In this document: positions 61,849 to 64,000 of the stretch, piece after piece
How the letters are laid out: the number at the start of each line of letters is the position of its first letter
Position numbering within the stretch: the stretch's first letter is position 1
Program-made: the position numbers and the translations under genes
Assembly (NCBI RefSeq): GCF_025244905.1
Contig: NZ_CP104285.1
Location: forward strand, 1,674,001 to 1,738,000
Reading direction: 5' to 3'
Origin: Enterobacter mori
Lineage (GTDB): Bacteria; Pseudomonadota; Gammaproteobacteria; Enterobacterales; Enterobacteriaceae
Length of the DNA: 64,000 nucleotides
The notes under the pieces: generated by a model
What the model was told of the DNA's origin: nothing
Database searches by the model: none
The model's input: the letters and a program-made list of their open reading frames with translations, nothing else

Positions 61849-64000
61849 TTACTCAACAGACTGGGGGCGGGTTGCCGGTGCAGTCGCCTGATGTGTCGCG
61901 CTGTGACCACCTGCGGAACCTTTGCCGTCAAAGTTGAACTCCGGGCGAACCCAGTCGCTTTGACGCGGTGCTTCCGGCACGTACTCCGGCGCAGGTGCGC
62001 GAGTCATGGGTGCCGTTGCAACGTGTGCTGCCGCTGGCGCAGCAACCACTGGCGATGGTTTCACCTCTGGCGCTGGTTTCACCTCTGGCGCTGGTTTCAC
62101 CTCAGGCGCTGGAGCTTCTTCGGCTTCACGAACCGGTTCAACATCAAGTTCAACCTCCTGAACCACGTCTTCTGTCACCGTTTCGATAACAGCGTCAGCG
62201 GTGTCTTCAACCGGCGCGGCGGCTTCAACTTCTTCAGCAACCTCTTCGGCCACGACCGTGTCTTCTTCGGCGATGAACTGCGGTGCGGCATCAACCGGAG
62301 CAGCAATCACTTCAGGATGGGTGGTTTCCACTTCAACCACGTGTGGGACTTCGGCTTCCACAGCCTGCGGCTCAATCACCTGCGGCTCAACCACCGCCGC
62401 TGCTGCCGCCACAACGTCTTCAGCTGCAACTACAGGTGCAATCACCTCTTCGGTGACAGACTGTTCTTCAACAATCTGCTCCGGGCGAGCAACCGGGTAG
62501 CGGATCCAGACTTTACCGGAGGCCATTTCAGGTGACGCACATGCGATGGCTAACGGCATTGGAGACTGAGTCGGGTAACGCTCGTCACGATAACGGCGAC
62601 GACGCTGACCGCTCACGCGCAGGTGACGAGGAGAACGACGTGAACGACGCGGCATACCTGCGTTATCACGACCTTCGCCGTTATCGTCCTGCTCGGCGTT
62701 GTTCTCTACCACCGCTGGCAGATCAACTTTCGCCAGTTGGGTCTGCGGCGCGCTTTCGGCGACGGTTTCCGTAACAACAGCTGTCTCTTCGGTAGTTTCA
62801 GAAGCAAAACGGACCTTCTGATTCAGCTGGCGCTGCTTACGACGCGGCATAACCTGAGTACGTTCTTCCTGCTCAGCGTCTTGCTGTTCAACAGGTTCTT
62901 CGCGGTTCAGGTTCTTAACTTCCTGCTGCGCCTGACGCTTCTCGTCGTTGCGACGACGATTGCGCTCGCGGCGAGGCTGCTGCTCGTCGCGCTGTTTGCT
63001 CTTCTCGGACTCATCGCCCGCCGGTTGGCGAATTTCGCGATCTTCAACATTCTGCTGTTGTTTCTCGCGACGGTTGCGACGGTTTTCTTCGCGTTGCTCA
63101 CGGCCTTCGTTGTTGTCAGAACGGTTGTCGCGACGCTCGTTACGATCGCTACGGTCATTACGATCGCGGCGGTTGTTCTGACGCTTGCGACGATCCTGCT
63201 GACGCTCAGGCTTCGCTTCTTTCGGCGCTTCTTTTGGCTGCTCCGGCTGAACTTCTTCGCCAGCAAACATCTTCTTCAGCGCGCCGAAGAAGCGGCTCAG
63301 AAGACCTGGTTGCTCTGGCTGGGCTTTCGCCACGTCTGGCGCAGGTTTTTGCGCAGCAGGTTTAGCCGCTGGTTTTTCCAGCACGGCTTCCGGCGGTGCT
63401 TCCGGCATAATGAAGGTGGCTAATGCAGGCTGCTCAGGCAGTTTACGCTCGGCAGGCTCTTCATCGGATGGCAGTGCCATCTCTTCTTCATGCAGCTTCG
63501 GCAGCAAGTAGCTGAGGGTGGTCGTCTCTTCGCCCTTACGCACACGCAGCACGTGATAGTGCGGGGTCTGCATCTGGTCGTTTGGCACGATGATGCAGCG
63601 AACGCCGCCCTGACGGGCTTCGATTGCACTTACCGCTGCACGTTTTTCGTTAAGCAGGTAAGAGGCAACGGGCACCGGCACAATGGCGTGAACTTCTTTA
63701 GTGTTCTCTTTCAGCGCTTCTTCTTCAATCAGACGCAGAATAGAGAGGGACAGCGATTCGTTATCACGCACGGTACCGGTACCGGAACAGCGCGGGCAAA
63801 CGTGATGGCTGGACTCACCCAGTGATGGACTCAGACGCTGACGGGACATCTCCAGCAGGCCAAAGCGTGAGATATGACTGATCTGGATACGCGCCCTGTC
63901 CTGACGCACCGCTTCGCGCAGACGGTTTTCAACCGCACGCTGGTGACGAACAGGGGTCATGTCGATAAAGTCGATAACGATCAGACCACCCAGGTCGCGC
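61849..64000 (-). CDS. rne: Ribonuclease E, C-terminal two thirds (cut by window edge)
   Basis: 717 codons are visible; the frame continues past 64000 (ARDLGGLIVIDFIDMTPVRHQR is in-frame rne), so the internal Met at 63960 is not the start. It contains the Zn-link CPRCSGTG of the catalytic tetramer, then the membrane-targeting helix GLLSRFFGALKKMFAG and Arg-rich RNA-binding segments. An enolase/RhlB region follows with RYRDERYPTQSPMPL, then an acidic Pro/Glu/Val stretch, and the PNPase-binding tail ending ATRPQSVE. It is the scaffold of the degradosome for mRNA decay and rRNA/tRNA processing. Confidence 0.97.
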   Translation of the reverse strand, partial: RDLGGLIVIDFIDMTPVRHQRAVENRLREAVRQDRARIQISHISRFGLLEMSRQRLSPSLGESSHHVCPRCSGTGTVRDNESLSLSILRLIEEEALKENTKEVHAIVPVPVASYLLNEKRAAVSAIEARQGGVRCIIVPNDQMQTPHYHVLRVRKGEETTTLSYLLPKLHEEEMALPSDEEPAERKLPEQPALATFIMPEAPPEAVLEKPAAKPAAQKPAPDVAKAQPEQPGLLSRFFGALKKMFAGEEVQPEQPKEAPKEAKPERQQDRRKRQNNRRDRNDRSDRNERRDNRSDNNEGREQREENRRNRREKQQQNVEDREIRQPAGDESEKSKQRDEQQPRRERNRRRNDEKRQAQQEVKNLNREEPVEQQDAEQEERTQVMPRRKQRQLNQKVRFASETTEETAVVTETVAESAPQTQLAKVDLPAVVENNAEQDDNGEGRDNAGMPRRSRRSPRHLRVSGQRRRRYRDERYPTQSPMPLAIACASPEMASGKVWIRYPVARPEQIVEEQSVTEEVIAPVVAAEDVVAAAAAVVEPQVIEPQAVEAEVPHVVEVETTHPEVIAAPVDAAPQFIAEEDTVVAEEVAEEVEAAAPVEDTADAVIETVTEDVVQEVELDVEPVREAEEAPAPEVKPAPEVKPAPEVKPSPVVAAPAAAHVATAPMTRAPAPEYVPEAPRQSDWVRPEFNFDGKGSAGGHSATHQATAPATRPQSVE
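62057..62110 (-). repeat. Three tandem 18-base repeats within rne
   Basis: GGTTTCACCTCTGGCGCT occurs at 62057-62074 and 62075-62092, and with one change (CTC-A-GG) at 62093-62110. It encodes APEVKP units in tandem, the last followed by SPVV, in the disordered scaffold near the PNPase-binding tail. Copy number is likely to vary by slippage. Confidence 0.9.

Noticed and set aside
61846..63825. Several plus-strand frames of 70-230 codons opposite rne
   Set aside because: They are phase shadows of the repetitive Glu/Arg/Pro/Val coding of the RNase E scaffold, seen as Phe/Arg/Leu-rich nonsense proteins.

Overview
The window is a chromosomal segment of a motile, curli-forming enterobacterium. Gene order follows the E. 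coli K-12 backbone from rut to rne closely (rut-put-efe-phoH-serX-ghrA-ycdXYZ-csg-ymdAB-opgCGH-yceK-msyB-mdtG-lpxL-trhO-yceIJO-solA-bssS-dinI-pyrC-yceB-mdtH-rimJ-yceH-yceM-murJ-flg-rne). Protein divergence, an intact efeU, absence of the pga/ycdT block and several extra genes point to Enterobacter or a near relative (Leclercia, Lelliottia). That assignment is inference; no 16S or species marker is present. No prophage, IS element, integrase or CRISPR array was seen.

Layout. 1-2186: pyrimidine catabolism (rutB 5' end, rutA, divergent rutR) with a sigma-54 promoter and a RutR operator. 2183-9130: an LprI-like protein, the putA/putP proline pair around a control region with five PutA-type half-sites, and a DUF3574 lipoprotein. 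9136-10320: a NupC-type nucleoside permease. 10496-13902: Fur-box-controlled efeUOB ferrous iron uptake. 13917-15196: phoH behind a PHO-box-like repeat and an unusual leader. 15304-18500: two tRNA-Ser(GGA) genes bracketing an accessory block (isochorismatase-like hydrolase, pirin, LysR regulator) with a truncated tRNA-derived repeat. 18733-21646: ghrA, ycdX, ycdY, ycdZ.

21690-26133: the full curli system, csgDEFG divergent from csgBAC across about 760 bp of AT-rich regulatory DNA. 26298-32741: ymdA, ymdB, opgC and the opgGH osmoregulated periplasmic glucan operon. 32826-46216: mostly envelope and small housekeeping genes (yceK, msyB, mdtG, lpxL, trhO, yceI, yceJ, yceO, solA, bssS, SOS-controlled dinI, PurR-type pyrC, yceB, mdtH, rimJ, yceH, yceM). 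46346-47881: murJ, the lipid II flippase.

47941-59472: the flg cluster, flgAMN on minus and flgBCDEFGHIJKL on plus. Class II control (a FlhDC box between flgA and flgB) and class III control (sigma-28 promoters before flgM and flgK) can be read directly. 59549-61808: an MFS exporter and divergent LysR regulator inserted between flgL and rne relative to K-12. 61849-64000: the C-terminal two thirds of RNase E, cut by the window edge.

The window combines lifestyle-switch genes (curli, flagella, bssS, glucans) with stress and nutrient responses (nitrogen, proline, iron, phosphate, SOS). Most of it is conserved backbone; the least explained parts are the phoH leader, the tRNA-Ser block and the small accessory inserts.
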